Source: Hemibagrus wyckioides (lineage: Eukaryota; Chordata; Actinopteri; Siluriformes; Bagridae). From it: a DNA stretch of 64,000 nt. The notes beneath the pieces were generated by a model that worked only from the letters and a program-made list of their open reading frames with translations, made no database searches and had not been told where the DNA came from. Below are positions 1-11,932 of the stretch, in pieces; position 1 is the first letter of the stretch, and each line of letters starts with the position of its first letter. Made by a program: the position numbers and the translations under genes. The stretch spans positions 13,820,001 to 13,884,000 of the forward strand of contig NC_080719.1 in NCBI RefSeq assembly GCF_019097595.1, written 5' to 3'.

Positions 1-420
1 TTTCAAGAAAGTTCTCCTGTCCTCAAATTTCCCACAGAGCTTTAAAAAAACAGGTAAAGCACTCAACCGTGCAGTCATGTGATGCAAAAGTTGTGGCGCG
101 TGATGCACACAGGCCGTCCTCACGCAGGGGGTCTCGTTAGACCAGACGTCTGGCCCACATAAAGAGGAAGTGATGGCTCCATTAAGCTCTTACGAGACGG
201 CAGAGGAGATGGAAAAGACTGTGAGAGCCGTCAATCACTGCTCCCTCGCTCTGGTTCACGCAGCATGCTGGATGAGAGGTGAAGCGGAAGGGCGATGTGT
301 TTGAGCCACACAGGCTGCTGATGAAGGAGGGAGCAGGTGAACACTGATACCTCAGTGAGTCACAAAATCTGGACTCTCAAGAAGGCTGGAAGGTCAGCAC
401 TAAAACAGATTTAAAGCAAC
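1..420. other. GC-richer unique stretch, no gene seen
   Basis: No open frame, splice-bounded exon or repeat signature is visible. The stretch is less AT-rich than what follows and has scattered CpGs, for example near 97-125 and 149. It could be conserved noncoding sequence, but nothing in the bases alone proves that. Confidence 0.25.
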
Positions 421-898
421 AGATGAATTAGATTTTCTTGCTTTACCATATTATCCAGATTAAAAGATACACTTTTGGTTCTTATGACATATAGCAGTGT
501 CATGTATGCTAAAATGTTTGATCAGTCTGACTGTATTATGTCCATTTATTAGTACATTTACGTTAATCATACTACTCCAGAATGTTTTAAATAAAAACCT
601 GGATTAGTCAGCAGAGAAACAAGAACATCTCAGGTAAATACATTGCTCTCAGTTTTTCTGTTCCTAATTTCTTTTGCTTGCATCCTTTACCTGATTGGCC
701 AGAGGGCAGAGTTTGGAAACAAGGAAAATAAGTAAGGAAGCATGATTTAAGAAATGTCCTGAAGACTTTCCCCATGAAAGAAAAACAAAGCTCCAAACCT
801 GAAGAAATGTATTTTTAAATATAATTGTTAAAAATAATTGTTTATATTTCTTTATAATATATATTTGTTTATGAAATGTAGAAATTAATAAAAAACCA
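421..898. other. AT-rich spacer
   Basis: No recognisable feature. The only open frame is a 62-codon minus-strand one at 608-796, which has chance length and no family resemblance. Confidence 0.5.
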
Positions 899-936
899 TT
901 ATTATGATTATGATTATTATGATGATTATTATTATG

Positions 937-981
<45 letters not shown>

Positions 982-1003
982 AATAATATTATTATTATTA
1001 TTG
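899..1003. repeat. (ATT)n trinucleotide microsatellite, imperfect
   Basis: A run of ATT/TTA triplets, interrupted by ATG triplets on the left and an ATTAATAATAAT junction on the right. It directly precedes a Tc1/mariner fossil. Confidence 0.9.
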
Positions 1004-1049
1004 ATTAAAACATTTTTTTTAAATGCAACACTACTGTATTACAGTTTAT

Positions 1050-1504
1050 CACACCTATATATTGTGATATGTGGACATCTGTCCTTCACACTTATATGTT
1101 GGTCTTCCACAACCAGTTTCCACAAAGTTGAAAGTTGCTGGAGATTAAAGATTTCCCTTATCTGGATCTAAGCGGTTCAAACCTGTTCCATCATGACAGT
1201 GGCCCTGTGGACAAAGCAATTTCCATGAAGATATGGTTTGCCAAGACTAGTTTGGAAGAACTAAAATGGCCTGCAAAAAGCCCTGACCTCAACCCCACTT
1301 TACTGATTTGGGATAAATTGGAATTCTGTCGGCCTCCTTGCCTGACATCACCGCCTGACTTCACTAATGGTCTTGTAGCTGAATGGACAAATCTCCACAG
1401 CCTTGTTCCTGAATCTAGTGGAAAGGCTTCCCAGAAGAGTGGAGGCTTTTATAGCAGGAAAAGAAGGACATGCTCAGATGTCAGCCTATGTTTGGTCATA
1501 TAGT
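1050..1504 (+). mobile_element. Tc1/mariner DNA transposon, decayed 3' half
   Basis: The nucleotide order matches the C-terminal half of fish Tc1/mariner transposases. It reads a catalytic-core-like HHDSGPVDKA segment, then KSPDLNPT, then a long run ending at a terminal TTTGGTCATATAG. KSPDLNP is the hallmark around the last catalytic acid of the DDE/DDD triad. The 5' terminal repeat and the N-terminal helix-turn-helix half are missing. The family assignment comes from recognised motifs and the boundaries are approximate. Confidence 0.8.
1135..1503 (+). pseudogene. Tc1/mariner transposase, C-terminal remnant
   Basis: A 122-codon open frame covers the C-terminal part of a Tc1/mariner transposase, which is normally about 340 residues. 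In an intact enzyme the first core motif would read as an Asp-Asn pair (QDN-type). Here it is HHDSGP, so the Asn is lost. The later 'SPDLNPT' block is kept, but the sequence drifts after 'LLIWDKLEF', where family members have an ENLW- or EHLW-like motif. The frame has no N-terminal DNA-binding half and its ATG is internal. It cannot encode an active transposase. Confidence 0.75.
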
Positions 1505-2726
1505 TTATAATGTGTTTTGTAAAATTGCCTTTGAGAATTGTGATATTTTTAATCACCCACCATCTGCTATGCAAGAATCGATAACATATTAGAGTAATCG
1601 CATAAACCTAAAAATATTGTTTGAATTACAGTAGGAACTGGTGTCAGAACTGCTGTTTTAGAAAATTAATCACCTTCTGACCAATCAGATTTGAGAATTT
1701 GTTAACAAACATTTTAACTAGGTATGCACACTGGACAGTTAATTTAATTATTGCTATTCATTTGAAAGATAAAACTGTTTCAAATAACATCAACTGAAAC
1801 AGACTTCATTTTAGGATGCAATAACAAACATTTCCTCTACTGTCATTTCTTATTCAAAGCATTAAAAACTAGACAATATGAGTCTCCAAGAGCCACTGGC
1901 AGCTGTTGAAAGAACACAAAAGACAGACTTGAGGAGACAAAAGCAACATAATGAACAGCATTAAGTTTATGCAATGCCTTGCCATGTGAACAGAACTCAG
2001 CTCTGCTCTAGCAATCTATACGTTTCCCTCAGACTACACAGCAAAACCCGATTTGTTGAGTTCACTCGGATAGTTAATGAAAAACGATCGTCTTCAGTTA
2101 ATTTAGCTGTGCATTTTGTTCAGCTCAATTCAGATGGGGTTAATTGTTTGGCCTCAACCATTTCATTGAACTGAACAAATCAGTTTTGAGAGACAGGAGC
2201 AAGAACAGAACACTGGACCACCACCTGAGCTTAAAAAAAAGTACACTTATTATTATTATAAATGACTTAGAAATGAAGTCAGAAAGTGAGTGCAATGCTG
2301 CATACATTATTGCTGCTTCTCTGATTAAATAGCATCAAACTGCAGCAATGCTATGAGCAGAATGCTACAATCCATTTCTCAGTAATGGGAAAGATGATAG
2401 AAACGTATCCAATAGCAACTGCTGCTGTTTTTGGCTCATATATAATCATCATCTCTGTGAGTTTAAAAGTTTTTTTTTTAGTTGGTCGTGCTTGTGTGCA
2501 ATTAGAGGCAGCTGAATGGATATGCATATTCATTTGAGCCATACTGAGACAGTCACACCTTCACGATTCTATTAACACCACATCCTTGATCCTTGATTAA
2601 CTCTTAATAATTGAGAATTATTTAACTTATTTATTTATTGAAAATTTCTTCTGCACTTTTATCTCATATTCTGGACATTATGTAGAAGAAATTATGATAA
2701 TATCTTAAAATTGCATTTTTGAAGAT
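1505..2726. other. Spacer without genes
   Basis: No gene seen. A TCTGACCAATCAG string at 1676 matches the edge of a dispersed repeat family found elsewhere in the window (see 31255-31575). The small open frames at 1974-2332 are unremarkable. Confidence 0.45.
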
Positions 2727-3075
2727 GCCATGGCTCCTTCACCGGGACTAAATGCTGTGACCCCTTTAGTAAGACTGACAGACACTACAACCATACTTTC
2801 TTTTCTAGGATGGACAAGAACATATGCCACGCCTCCTTCACTGAAACTGGCCGGCACAGAGACCAGGCCTCTTTTGAGAGACACCAAAGCCATGCTTTCT
2901 TTACTAAGATTGACAAGGGGTAAAGGCAAACATATAAGACATGCCACTATCCAGGGAATGAAAGACACATAGGCCATGCCTTCCTTGCTAAGACTTACAG
3001 GCACAATGCCTATACCGTTTTAAGACTGACAGGCACTAAAGCCATGCCACCTTTATTAGCACTGACAGGCAGGAG
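2727..3075. repeat. Degenerate tandem array, ~33-40 bp units
   Basis: The motif GCCATGCC-TTT-CTAAGACTGACAGGCAC recurs with heavy divergence at about 2727, 2758, 2826, 2890, 2942, 2975, 3008 and 3044. The strings 'gactgacaggcac', 'gccatgc' and 'ctttactaag' recur in order. Overlapping open frames on both strands (2705-3004 and 2730-2972) come from this periodicity and are not genes. It looks like an old minisatellite that has lost unit homogeneity. Confidence 0.65.
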
Positions 3076-4425
3076 ATGAAGGGAGAAAGAAATGCACAAA
3101 CAATTATACACACATCCAACCGGTGTTGGATAAATTTAGTGAAAAATTAAAAATACAGAAATACAAAGTGATCCCCTTCTACAGTATTCCAAAGACACAC
3201 TGACTTTACTCCATTACCCACAGGGCATGTACTAAAAAAGCTCCTCAGTCTTACTCCTGCTTTGTGAGTTTAGAGCGTTGTCTCTCGCTCTCTCCCTCGC
3301 TCCCTGAATTTTAAGCAGGAACTGTTCTTTCACCCTTTTCCTCTACCGCTATAGGAAACTTTTGTGCTGCAAAAACGTTCCTTGTGGCTTTAAATGCAGT
3401 CCCAGCATGCTCAATGTTCGGTAGCAAGTCAATATTGAGTGCAATGTTTGTCCCTCAGCATGCTGTTATGCTGCTCCACAATAAGAACAAACAAAGAAAA
3501 ACAAAGGAAAAAGTAAATATATCGCACTGATAATCCAACATGAGCCAATATTCCTCACACAAAAGCACTTTTATGCTATCTTTAACAGGCAGCCATGAGT
3601 TTCTATTTAAATGCACGCTGCTGCCAAAATGGAATAGTTCTTGAGATAGAAGGAACTGCGTCAAGACCTTTTCTGTGTGAGACATGAGGCACTCGTACCG
3701 TTTATTGATACCTCCAAAAAAGCAAAATATTAGTAAATATTTCAGTAGTAAGTAAATCCTGAAACAGTGGTTACTGGATCAGAATCTGTGTGCACAATAT
3801 GTCCTTTATGCTTATGGTGAAGATCTCATGCTGTGCATAAATAACAATCTTTGAGCCTCCAAAAAAGCAATATTTGTGACATGAAACGAAAATTGTAACT
3901 GTAATTGTTGAAGTTATTCTTTGAAGGAGACTTTAGTGTCAGGGATCAACTTTTTATAGTTTGTCAGCCATAATTAAAAAGAAGAATGACCTTATTTTTG
4001 TGGTAATAATTACATATTGTTAAAAAAAAAAAAAAGTATGACGTAATTCTTTAACAAATAAAAAAATCCAGAGTGGTTTATTCAGACTTGCTAATTACAT
4101 GCTAATAATCAAAGTTCCTCCCCTACTAATAAAAATAATAAAATAATTACAGAAGGCAAATGAATAAAAAAAGAAGGCAAGAATAAAAACAAGACCTCCT
4201 GAACATCCTAAAATAAATAGCTTCTGATTTACACAAAGTACCTTTTAAAAAAGAAGGTATCATTTTACAAAGGAAATGACAAATTTATTAAAAACTTTAA
4301 ATTTAACATAAGCAAAATAACATAAAAGGAAGACTTGTTTAAGTGAGATTAAATTTATGAAACCGAACTAAACTATATTCTATGGTGAAGTATTTATAAA
4401 AAAGACCACGCTAAGTTCAAATATA
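3076..4425. other. Spacer without genes
   Basis: A moderately GC-richer patch at 3190-3420 is followed by A-rich sequence to 4425. No coding or RNA signature is seen. Confidence 0.45.
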
Positions 4426-4433
4426 ATCAAAGC
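4426..4433. repeat. Target-site duplication, left (ATCAAAGC)
   Basis: ATCAAAGC immediately precedes the MITE and is repeated exactly at 4724-4731 after it. The 8-bp length is typical of hAT insertions. Confidence 0.9.
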
Positions 4434-4723
4434 CAGGGGCGGACTTAACCAATAAGCGTGGTAAGCAGCCGCTTAGGGCCCCGGGAATTAGGGGGCCCCG
4501 ACCAATACCAAGAAGCCTATATAAATCATATAGTACTTATAACTTTTCTATCATATGTTGTATGGTCTGTCTATAACCATTAAGATTTTAACGTTAGTAT
4601 TACATCTTTTCAAATGCGGGGCCCCCCCTCATGAATAGTGGAACTTTCCTATTGTACTGCACATGCTTGAGATTCCCATACCTGGAATCGCTTAGGGCCC
4701 CCAAATCATTAAGTCCGCCCCTG
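4434..4723. mobile_element. hAT-type MITE, complete, 290 bp
   Basis: The element starts CAGGGGCGGACTTAA and ends with its exact reverse complement TTAAGTCCGCCCCTG, giving 15-bp perfect terminal inverted repeats. It is flanked by a perfect 8-bp duplication, ATCAAAGC. This is the standard structure of a nonautonomous hAT element. The interior has no open frame and contains GGGCCCC-rich blocks, including a repeated CGCTTAGGGCCCC near each end. Perfect ends and duplication suggest a fairly recent insertion. Strand cannot be assigned. Confidence 0.95.
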
Positions 4724-4731
4724 ATCAAAGC
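4724..4731. repeat. Target-site duplication, right (ATCAAAGC)
   Basis: Exact copy of the left duplication at 4426-4433. Confidence 0.9.
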
Positions 4732-6164
4732 ATACCTGCTAACATTTAAGATTAATATATGCTTATGATATTTTCATTAAGCACAGAAATCTGTTTGTAA
4801 GTATATTAATGTGTTTCCAGTATATTTTAATGATATTAGAATTTGATTAATTTTTTTACTTGGGTGCATTTGGGGAAAATTTCCTTTTCGCTTGAACTGA
4901 TGCTTTAAATATTCTGTTGCATGTTTTTTCATCACACAGATGATCTGCAGCGCTGTTTTTCCACACTTACCCAGTACACAGCTGAATGTTTTCTCTGATT
5001 TAACACAACTCTTTCAACTCATCAGTTTCATATCAAGGCCATAGCAAATTCAATAAAGCCTTGACAGAGTAGGAAAAAAGGCAAACTGTTCAATTTAGGC
5101 TAATCCAGAGACAGGATTGGGAAGTAATTTAGGATATTAGGATGTTTATTTAGTTCCTTCAGTGTTGTGTTTTCAGACTATCAGCTACTGAGATCCCATC
5201 AGACTCACAAACATGTACCGACAGGCGAGTCGCAGTGGAAGCACTGGAGTGTGAAAGAGGCTCTGGGCGATGTTAGCATTATTCATAGCTTGTGCTCTTG
5301 TACTGATGAACTTAGAGCTAGGTTTTTGTATTTGACTAGGATTTGTCCAGCATAAAAAAGCACGAATCTTACTTTATGTATATGATCAATTATTTTTAAC
5401 TGCATATAACAGAGAGATATATAAATATAAGATGTACATGTAACATTTGCTTCATTACCTATGAGCCTGAAGCTACAAAATAACCAACTTTCAAACACAC
5501 CAATGCATGAATGTCATGTGAGCTCCAAGATTGCTGTGATGCCATTAAATTTCATGTTTGAGTGATTTGTATAGCAGATAAGAGAAATGGATGTGTCAGA
5601 TGTGAAAATGGAGCAGATTATGCAAAGGTCATGGGTCAGTCATGGAGAGGTCATGGGAATGTTTTTTTTTTTTTAATCTAGCTAGCTAACTGTAATAAGT
5701 GATGTATATTTTGCTAATCACTACTGCAAACTGTAGAGTCAGTGTTATCGATTCACCAAGCTCACAGTTTCTATGTCGATTGATCCTGTCGATTTTATCC
5801 GGCATAACTATGTTAAAGTTATGAAATGCTACTTTGTTTACTCTTGATGTTGAAGTCCGAGTTGAAGGAGTGGTTTCTTTTATTTTTTTTCCCCCACCCT
5901 TTATAATATTTATTTATTTATTTACTTTTTTATTTTTTGTTTTCTTGCATTTAGTCAAAAGTAGCAAATAGCACAAATATTGACCTTCAGTCAATAACAG
6001 CAAATGTATTGAGGAAGAAAAATGGAGCTGTAGACTGTTTTTACTTCTAGCCAACATGATGAAACTAATTTATTAAATCTGTCTGAGACACTGAATACGT
6101 TTGAGGGGCAATAAGTGTAGCGTTACACATCTTACATCATGTGGTTTAGTTATCAGTTTCTAGT
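4732..6164. other. Spacer without genes
   Basis: AT-rich. It contains a T-run near 5660-5673 and short TTTA runs near 5910-5930. No gene or clear element is seen. Confidence 0.45.
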
Positions 6165-6430
6165 TATGGAAAGTCGGCTAATTCCCTTTATCACCCAATT
6201 TGTAGTAGCAATAAACATTCCCTCACCAGCCTCTTTTTTTCTGTCACTTGACTTTCCTGTGTTATAAAACTCACAGCTACATCTTTACCTCATACTCTTA
6301 TGAGTGCTGACACTTGAGATTCCTTCCATAAATGTTAAGTAAATGTCTCCTCACAGAAATATTCACCATTATATGCATCTTTATTTCTAATAATTTGAGC
6401 CATGTGTAAGTTTTTACTACTGAAGTAATA
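6165..6430 (+). repeat. Dispersed repeat family member ('CCTTCCATAAATG' type)
   Basis: It shares ordered strings with 31255-31575 (CCCTCACCAG) and with 20830-20935 (GA-CTCCTTCCATAAATG, then TTACAGAAA-like sequence). The pattern resembles a repeat common in catfish-like genomes, probably a nonautonomous DNA transposon. No ends could be defined. Confidence 0.45.
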
Positions 6431-6479
6431 ACTATCGTTTTAATATAAACCTGCAATTTTATTTTTTACTACAAAGGAG

Positions 6480-6860
6480 TTGGTAAAAGAAACAGCACCC
6501 TGTGGATGGTATATTGCTCTGCAGTGAACCAGACAGGAGGGTTAAATGGAGTATGAGGTGTTAGTGACGAAGCTGCCTGTTCACATATCCATCAGCACGT
6601 ATAGTTCAGGGAGCTTCTCTCTTCCCCAAGTGTTCGGCTCCAACAGCAAATTGTCCATGTCAGGAGTATATTAATGTTTCCGTTGTGTTTATCGTCCATT
6701 ACAGAAGCATCAGAGGCGCGTTCGGTTGTGTTTCGCCGTCATTGTCCATCTCACTGGGCATGGTGAGATGTTCAAACGCTATTTCTCCTGTGCTCAATCA
6801 TGATTCCGAAAACATGGACCCTTTCAGGCGGCAGATCACTGAAGATTACTGACGGGAAAA
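6480..6860. other. Unique, CpG-containing stretch; possible regulatory sequence
   Basis: Composition is more balanced than the neighbours, with several CpGs at 6715-6745. There is no open frame or repeat signature. A conserved noncoding element is possible but unsupported without alignment. Confidence 0.2.
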
Positions 6861-7676
6861 GAAAAACAGAAACATCATTTAGGCTGACTAAATCAAATAC
6901 GTGAGCATTTGTTTTGGTCTGTGGATATATGGATTTTCATATATTATAAAGTGTATTAGTAATTAGGAACCCTTTTCTGTGAATCTGACAACCAGAAATA
7001 TTGGCACCCTTGATAAAGATCATCTAAAGGCCTACATGGCTGTGGTGCATGTAGCTTCAGTGCAACTATTTTTATCACCTAGCTTGTATTGTAGTTACAT
7101 GAACTGCACTCAAAGAAATGAATGAAATTTGTCAAATTTCTGTATTATCTTTCTGTTCTTTTGTCTAGTCTTCAGAAAGTATCACGCCAACTAAAAGCAG
7201 ACAGATTTATTTTTTGAGATATTTGACAGTGAACTTCAGTGAGGTTACACTGTTTTCTGAATTCGACATGAATACAGAACACTTTTGTACTTTATTCAGT
7301 TTTATGGTATTAGCTCATCTTGGCTAAATGAGATAAAACCTTGGCTAAATTGAAACCATTAGACTGCAGGAAGCTGTGAAGTAATTCGGTACAGATGATT
7401 GACAGCCGTGAGTCTATAATGTGAGGAAATTTCCCTCACTTTCATTTCTAAAATAAAGTGTGGCTAGATCATTGATAAAGTACAAAATGGTAATGCCTTG
7501 GGGGTATATAAATGAGAATATAGCTGATGCATTGTGGGTAGTAAAGCTGTATGGTGGTACTTTGTGGTGTTACTGTAGTCCGGTGTTCTTAGCGATTGTG
7601 TAAAGGTAATATGACCTGATAGCATTATGATAGCATTATGTCCCACTGGCAACATGTATCCTTCAGCCCAGCATGT
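6861..7676. other. Spacer; possible transposon end near 6960-7030
   Basis: An ATTGGCACCCTTGATAAAGAT string at 6997-7020 resembles the terminal region of a fish Tc1-like family. No transposase is present nearby. The rest is unremarkable. Confidence 0.3.
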
Positions 7677-7702
7677 ACACACACACACACACACACACAC
7701 AC
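7677..7702. repeat. (AC)n microsatellite, ~13 repeats
   Basis: Uninterrupted AC dinucleotides. Confidence 0.9.
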
Positions 7703-7921
7703 TTAGCCCTTAGATGTCATTAAAATATGATTTTTTTTTATCTTTTACGTGCAGAAAATCAACAGCATGTCATTTCAAATTTACAACACTGTCATTAACA
7801 CTTCCTGTTCCAGCGTTCACCTCAGTACTGCTCCCTGGTCAGTGTTAACACGTGTCCATTGTGATTAGCCTCACTGCATATAACTTTATTAACATGTACT
7901 TGTTCTATTCTACACTCAAAT

Positions 7922-8425
7922 CTACACTTAGCGGGCAGTTTATTAGGAACATCAGCACCTTCCTGCTATTATCCATTAGCTAATCACATTGCAGTGCATA
8001 AAATCATACAGCTTCTTGCAGTTCTAGGTGCCAGAAAGGTTTGTATGAGTATTTCAGAAACAGCTGACCTCCTGAAATTTTCATGAATAACAGTCTCTAC
8101 AACAGAATGGTGCAAACAACAACAACAACAAAGCATCCAGGGAGCTTCAGTTCTGCTGGAAGAAATGTCTTGTTGATGAAAGATGTCAGAGGAGAATGGT
8201 CAGATGTTCAGATTGGTTCAAGGTGACAGGAAGGTTAAAATAACTTACAAAACACTTTTTACAACCATGGTGAATAGAAAAGCATGTCAGAATGTGTTGA
8301 AGCTTGGAGTGGATGGGCTATAAGAGCAGTAAGGTTTTTATTCCTGTCATCCAAGAACTCAAATCTGATGCTACAGTGAGCACAGGCTTAATGCATCTGG
8401 ACAGCTGAAGATTAGAAACAACATC
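7922..8425 (+). mobile_element. Tc1/mariner DNA transposon, 5' half
   Basis: It starts with the terminal-repeat pattern GGGCAGTTTATTAGGAACA. It then follows the order of a well-known fish Tc1/mariner family through the transposase N-terminal helix-turn-helix region: GTATTTCAGAAACAGCTGA, then GGTGCAAACAAC, then TTGATGAAAGATGTCAGAGG. It breaks off after a GGACAGCTGAAGATTAG string. The catalytic half and the 3' end are missing. Deletions, including a missing stretch just after the 5' end, and stops make it non-functional. Confidence 0.8.
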
Positions 8426-8650
8426 AACATAACGTTAAATGCAACTTTAAAATGATAAATAATACAATTCTTTAGGTAATAAAAATATTGCTTCTATTGG
8501 CAGCATTTTGGGACACTTTTGGCTTTGTAGTGCTAAAAATAACTGCTTTGTGTTGTGGAGGATTGCACCACCCTACTATTGATTATTTTCCTATAACAGC
8601 ACAACCCCAAGTGGTTTATTCCTTACTAAATTTCCAGAAATTCATACAGC
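8426..8650. repeat. Possible dispersed repeat fragment
   Basis: TTGATTATTTTCC followed by AACAGCACA also occurs, with small changes, at about 62069-62098, suggesting a shared family. Ends are undefined. Confidence 0.3.
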
Positions 8651-9098
8651 ATCTGGATTTTTTTTCCAAGATTCAATTTTTCCTCTTGCTTTTTCAAAAT
8701 AATACTGTATATACAAAACATGATTATTTGACTCGTCTTTTGTTTTGTGCCAATCCATAACGAGTGTTGTGACTAAACCAGAAAGAGCAAGCATGCAAGC
8801 TTTGGTATTTACTCACAGTGTTTAGTTTATTACTGCAGTACAACAATGAAAGGCAGAATATAGCTGAGAAATTTAGCAGAGGATAAAAAAGCCTGTTGTA
8901 TTTCTTTAAAGGAAAGGTCAGAATAGTCAATGACCTAATAGACACTTTGGCTTATATTCACAGTGCAACCACAAAAATAAGAAAGGATTGTACTATACTG
9001 TTACACTCCATGTGATCTAAAAAGTAGACAATACTATGTAGCAATAAAGTTAGTGGAAAAAAAGTATACAATACTTTATGCAAAAGACATAAACATTA
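8651..9098. other. Spacer without genes
   Basis: No feature recognised. The two opposed short open frames here (8488-8760 and 8724-8945) show no family resemblance. Confidence 0.4.
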
Positions 9099-9131
9099 TC
9101 ATTTTATTTATTTATTTATTTATTTATTTGT
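9099..9131. repeat. (TTTA)n microsatellite, ~7 repeats
   Basis: Tandem ATTT units. Confidence 0.9.
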
Positions 9132-9299
9132 CTGATTGTTTTTTTGTTTGTAACACATGGAATTGTTTAAAAGGTTATACATGTGTTAAAGTACATTTTA
9201 ATGCTCTTTTATCAGCACAACCTTTCTGGAATCAATACATGCTAGTAGTATGAGAACAAACCCAAATCCACCACAGATCAGAGGACCTTAGATCATGTT

Positions 9300-9412
9300 T
9301 CTTGCTTGTGAACCTTAACCAAGTTCTCTGGCAGTCCAGCCCAGTCTGGGATTTGAACTCACAACCTTCTAGCACACAATCTCAACTGCTAAGCTACTGC
9401 TGCCCTTCTATT
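9300..9412 (-). mobile_element. tRNA-derived SINE fragment (family A), antisense
   Basis: It contains GGGATTTGAACTCACAACCTTC, then CTCAACTGCTAAGCTACTGCTGCC. This is the reverse complement of a SINE head with a degenerate pol III B box. The same layout is seen at 40320-40516 and, in forward orientation, at 47885-48072. Only the head end remains. Confidence 0.6.
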
Positions 9413-10683
9413 TTGGTCCAAGATCCCCAGTACCAAATATCTGTTGCTTGTTTCTACCCTAGGGGCAAATGTGAGAATAAAATGTCATGCCCTCACAATG
9501 GCCTGAGGCTGCAAGAAATAATTTGTGCCTGAAATAGAGTCTCCATCCTAGCTTGTGCAGGATAAAACCAGCCCCTATGGATAGAGCTGGTTTTAGAGCC
9601 ACGTCCTCTGATTATGATATACGGGGTCATGCGGGACGAGAGGTAACATCGCTTTGACTATACACTGATTTATAGATGGGCCAGGAGGGGCCACATTCCG
9701 GAAAAGGAAACCTGATACCTAATTTGTGCTGACTCCAGTCACTGTAAAAAGAAACACGAATGCCAGCCTTTTTTGTGATTTTTCACATTGTGTCTCTTCT
9801 TTATGGATGAATGAGTATGAATGTCAATGAGAACGAGAAACTAGTCATCCACAATAAGAAAAAATCAGCAACTGGGTCTGGGTCTTGTGTATTTGAAGCT
9901 GAAGTAAAGGCTTGGCCTGAAAATAGAGTCAGTGGATTTATGTCTTAATCTTGACTCAGTCTTGACTAAATCTTTGCTAGTCCTGGTCTTGAACTTGACA
10001 TTGTTGGTCTTGGCTATAGCAACATACAAGACATAAGTGGGGAAAAGGATTTGTACAAGTTTAATTTTGCATGTAGCCTGGAGTTCTAGTGTAAATAATA
10101 TGATGACATGTGATAGTAAGGTAAAATGTAAGTGTAATGCCGGTTAAAATAGACAACCAAAATCACATGCCATGCTACATGCTATAAAGCTATATGGAAA
10201 ATGACTCAACGCCTTCTAACCAATCAGTATAGAGCATGTGGTGTGGTATAAAAGAATTACTTTTAGCCATAACAATGTCAGACAATTAAAAACCTGGAGG
10301 TAGGCTCCAATTTCTCTGAGAAAAAAGAGCAACAGCACATTATTAGCAGAAAACACAAATTATCCATATAACTAATGTACCATTACATTTCCTCCAAAAT
10401 CACTGCACACCAAGACTGTACATAATTTAGTAAAGAGAAAGCCCAGTGTGACTGCTGCTTGACGCTATGGTAAGACAGAATTAGCTTCGTGAAAGCTATT
10501 TAAAGTCCTAAATGAGGAAGTGGAGGCATTCAGCAGAGAGTACACCGAGTACACTGATCTCACTGCAAACTAAACCTGTAGCTAGCACTTCCACATCATT
10601 ATTAGTCCTTTTTGCCTCAGTGCCTGCTTTTAAAAATGACATTTAGCAAAACACTTAGTCAAGCACCATTCCATTCCATGAGT
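9413..10683. other. Spacer without genes
   Basis: No gene seen. TCTAACCAATCAGTATAGAG at 10215-10234 matches the dispersed repeat family described at 31255-31575. Confidence 0.4.
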
Positions 10684-10935
10684 AATGCTAAGCCCAGGGG
10701 AGGAGGAGAGGATGAGAAGAGGAAAGAGATGTCGATCCTGTAGCGGACGTCTCAAAGAGCACCTGGCAATTGTGCCGAATGAGAAATCGATGGTGTTGTT
10801 CTAGATTAATTAGAGGCTGGCAGCAGGCTGGGCCGTGAGAACAGGGAAAGGACGAGCATGATCGGGTCCTGCGTAGAAATCTGGAGCCGGAACACCAAAC
10901 TCATTATCACCTGTGAGGCCCGATCAATGAACCTT
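10684..10935. promoter_or_regulatory. Candidate conserved noncoding element
   Basis: Balanced, non-repetitive sequence with several CpGs sits between AT-rich flanks and ends at a microsatellite. It holds a CACCTG E-box with an adjacent CAATTG (10760-10774) and a homeodomain-like ATTAATTAGAG (10805-10815). No open frame is present. The call rests on composition and motif density only. Confidence 0.25.
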
Positions 10936-10965
10936 GCTGATCTGTATGCCATTTTGGACACTTGA

Positions 10966-11136
<171 letters not shown>

Positions 11137-11369
11137 CACACACAGTAGATCTCATTTGGCTCAGGAAATGTCTCTGTTAGTAATCTTAGACTATGGCTGT
11201 TTTCACACATGGGTATCTTCATGACAGGTTTGTTTTCATACAAACAAATTCATTCTGCACAGTGGACTAAACAGAAAATGTTAAAGAAAATCTATATACA
11301 AAGAGGCTGATAGAGAACACTTGACTTCATTCATTAATCATCTTCAGTAAATGATTTTTCCTGGTTAGG
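11137..11369. other. Spacer
   Basis: Nothing recognised. Confidence 0.4.
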
Positions 11370-11605
11370 GTTAAGTTGGAGGCAGTCCCAGGATCTCTGG
11401 GCAAAAGGTTGGAATACCCCTCTGTAGTGGATGCCAATTTCCACAATCATTCACTCCAGGGGCAAATTAGACTCAACAACATTTATACTGACCTCATTTT
11501 GTTGACCCTTTTATCCATAGAGTCAAAGCAATCTTGCTCAAGGGCCAGCTGCAGCTTAGAAGTACCAGAATTTGAACTCATCACCTTCTGATCATTAGCC
11601 CAATG
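11370..11605 (-). mobile_element. Degenerate SINE-like repeat, antisense
   Basis: The right part reads GAATTTGAACTCATCACCTTC, then GATCATTAGCCCAATGAG. This resembles the antisense tRNA head of the family-A SINEs at 9300 and 40320. The left part is too diverged to place. Confidence 0.4.
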
Positions 11606-11879
11606 AGTTGTGATTTTGATCTTGAATATGTAAGAACAGGTGGAAATTGGCTAAATTTTAACAAGGCTGGTGTCATCATAACCAGAGACACAGGCTCCCT
11701 TCCAGTTCTGTATGACAATGTTTTTCAGTGTCATCCTTTATTAACATTGATGAGATCTAACCAACATCTGGACTAAATTAGGATAAATCCAAAAGCAGTT
11801 TTCATTAAAATTCCATATAAGGACTTATACTTTCTTATACTAGCAGTTATACTTGACCCTCAATTGATCATTTGTATAA

Positions 11880-11932
11880 ATGAGAAATGTAAGTCACTCT
11901 GGATAAGGGTGTCTGCTAAATGCTGTAAATGG
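11880..11932 (+). mobile_element. SINE/LINE 3' tail fragment
   Basis: GTAAGTCACTCTGGATAAGG, then GTGTCTGCTAAATGCTGTAAATG, is the common 3' tail shared by the family-A SINE (47885-48072) and the LINE end (35024-35062). Confidence 0.7.

Noticed and set aside
2705..3004. Overlapping open frames on both strands
   Set aside because: Both arise from the degenerate tandem array, and opposed frames over the same periodic bases are not evidence of a gene.
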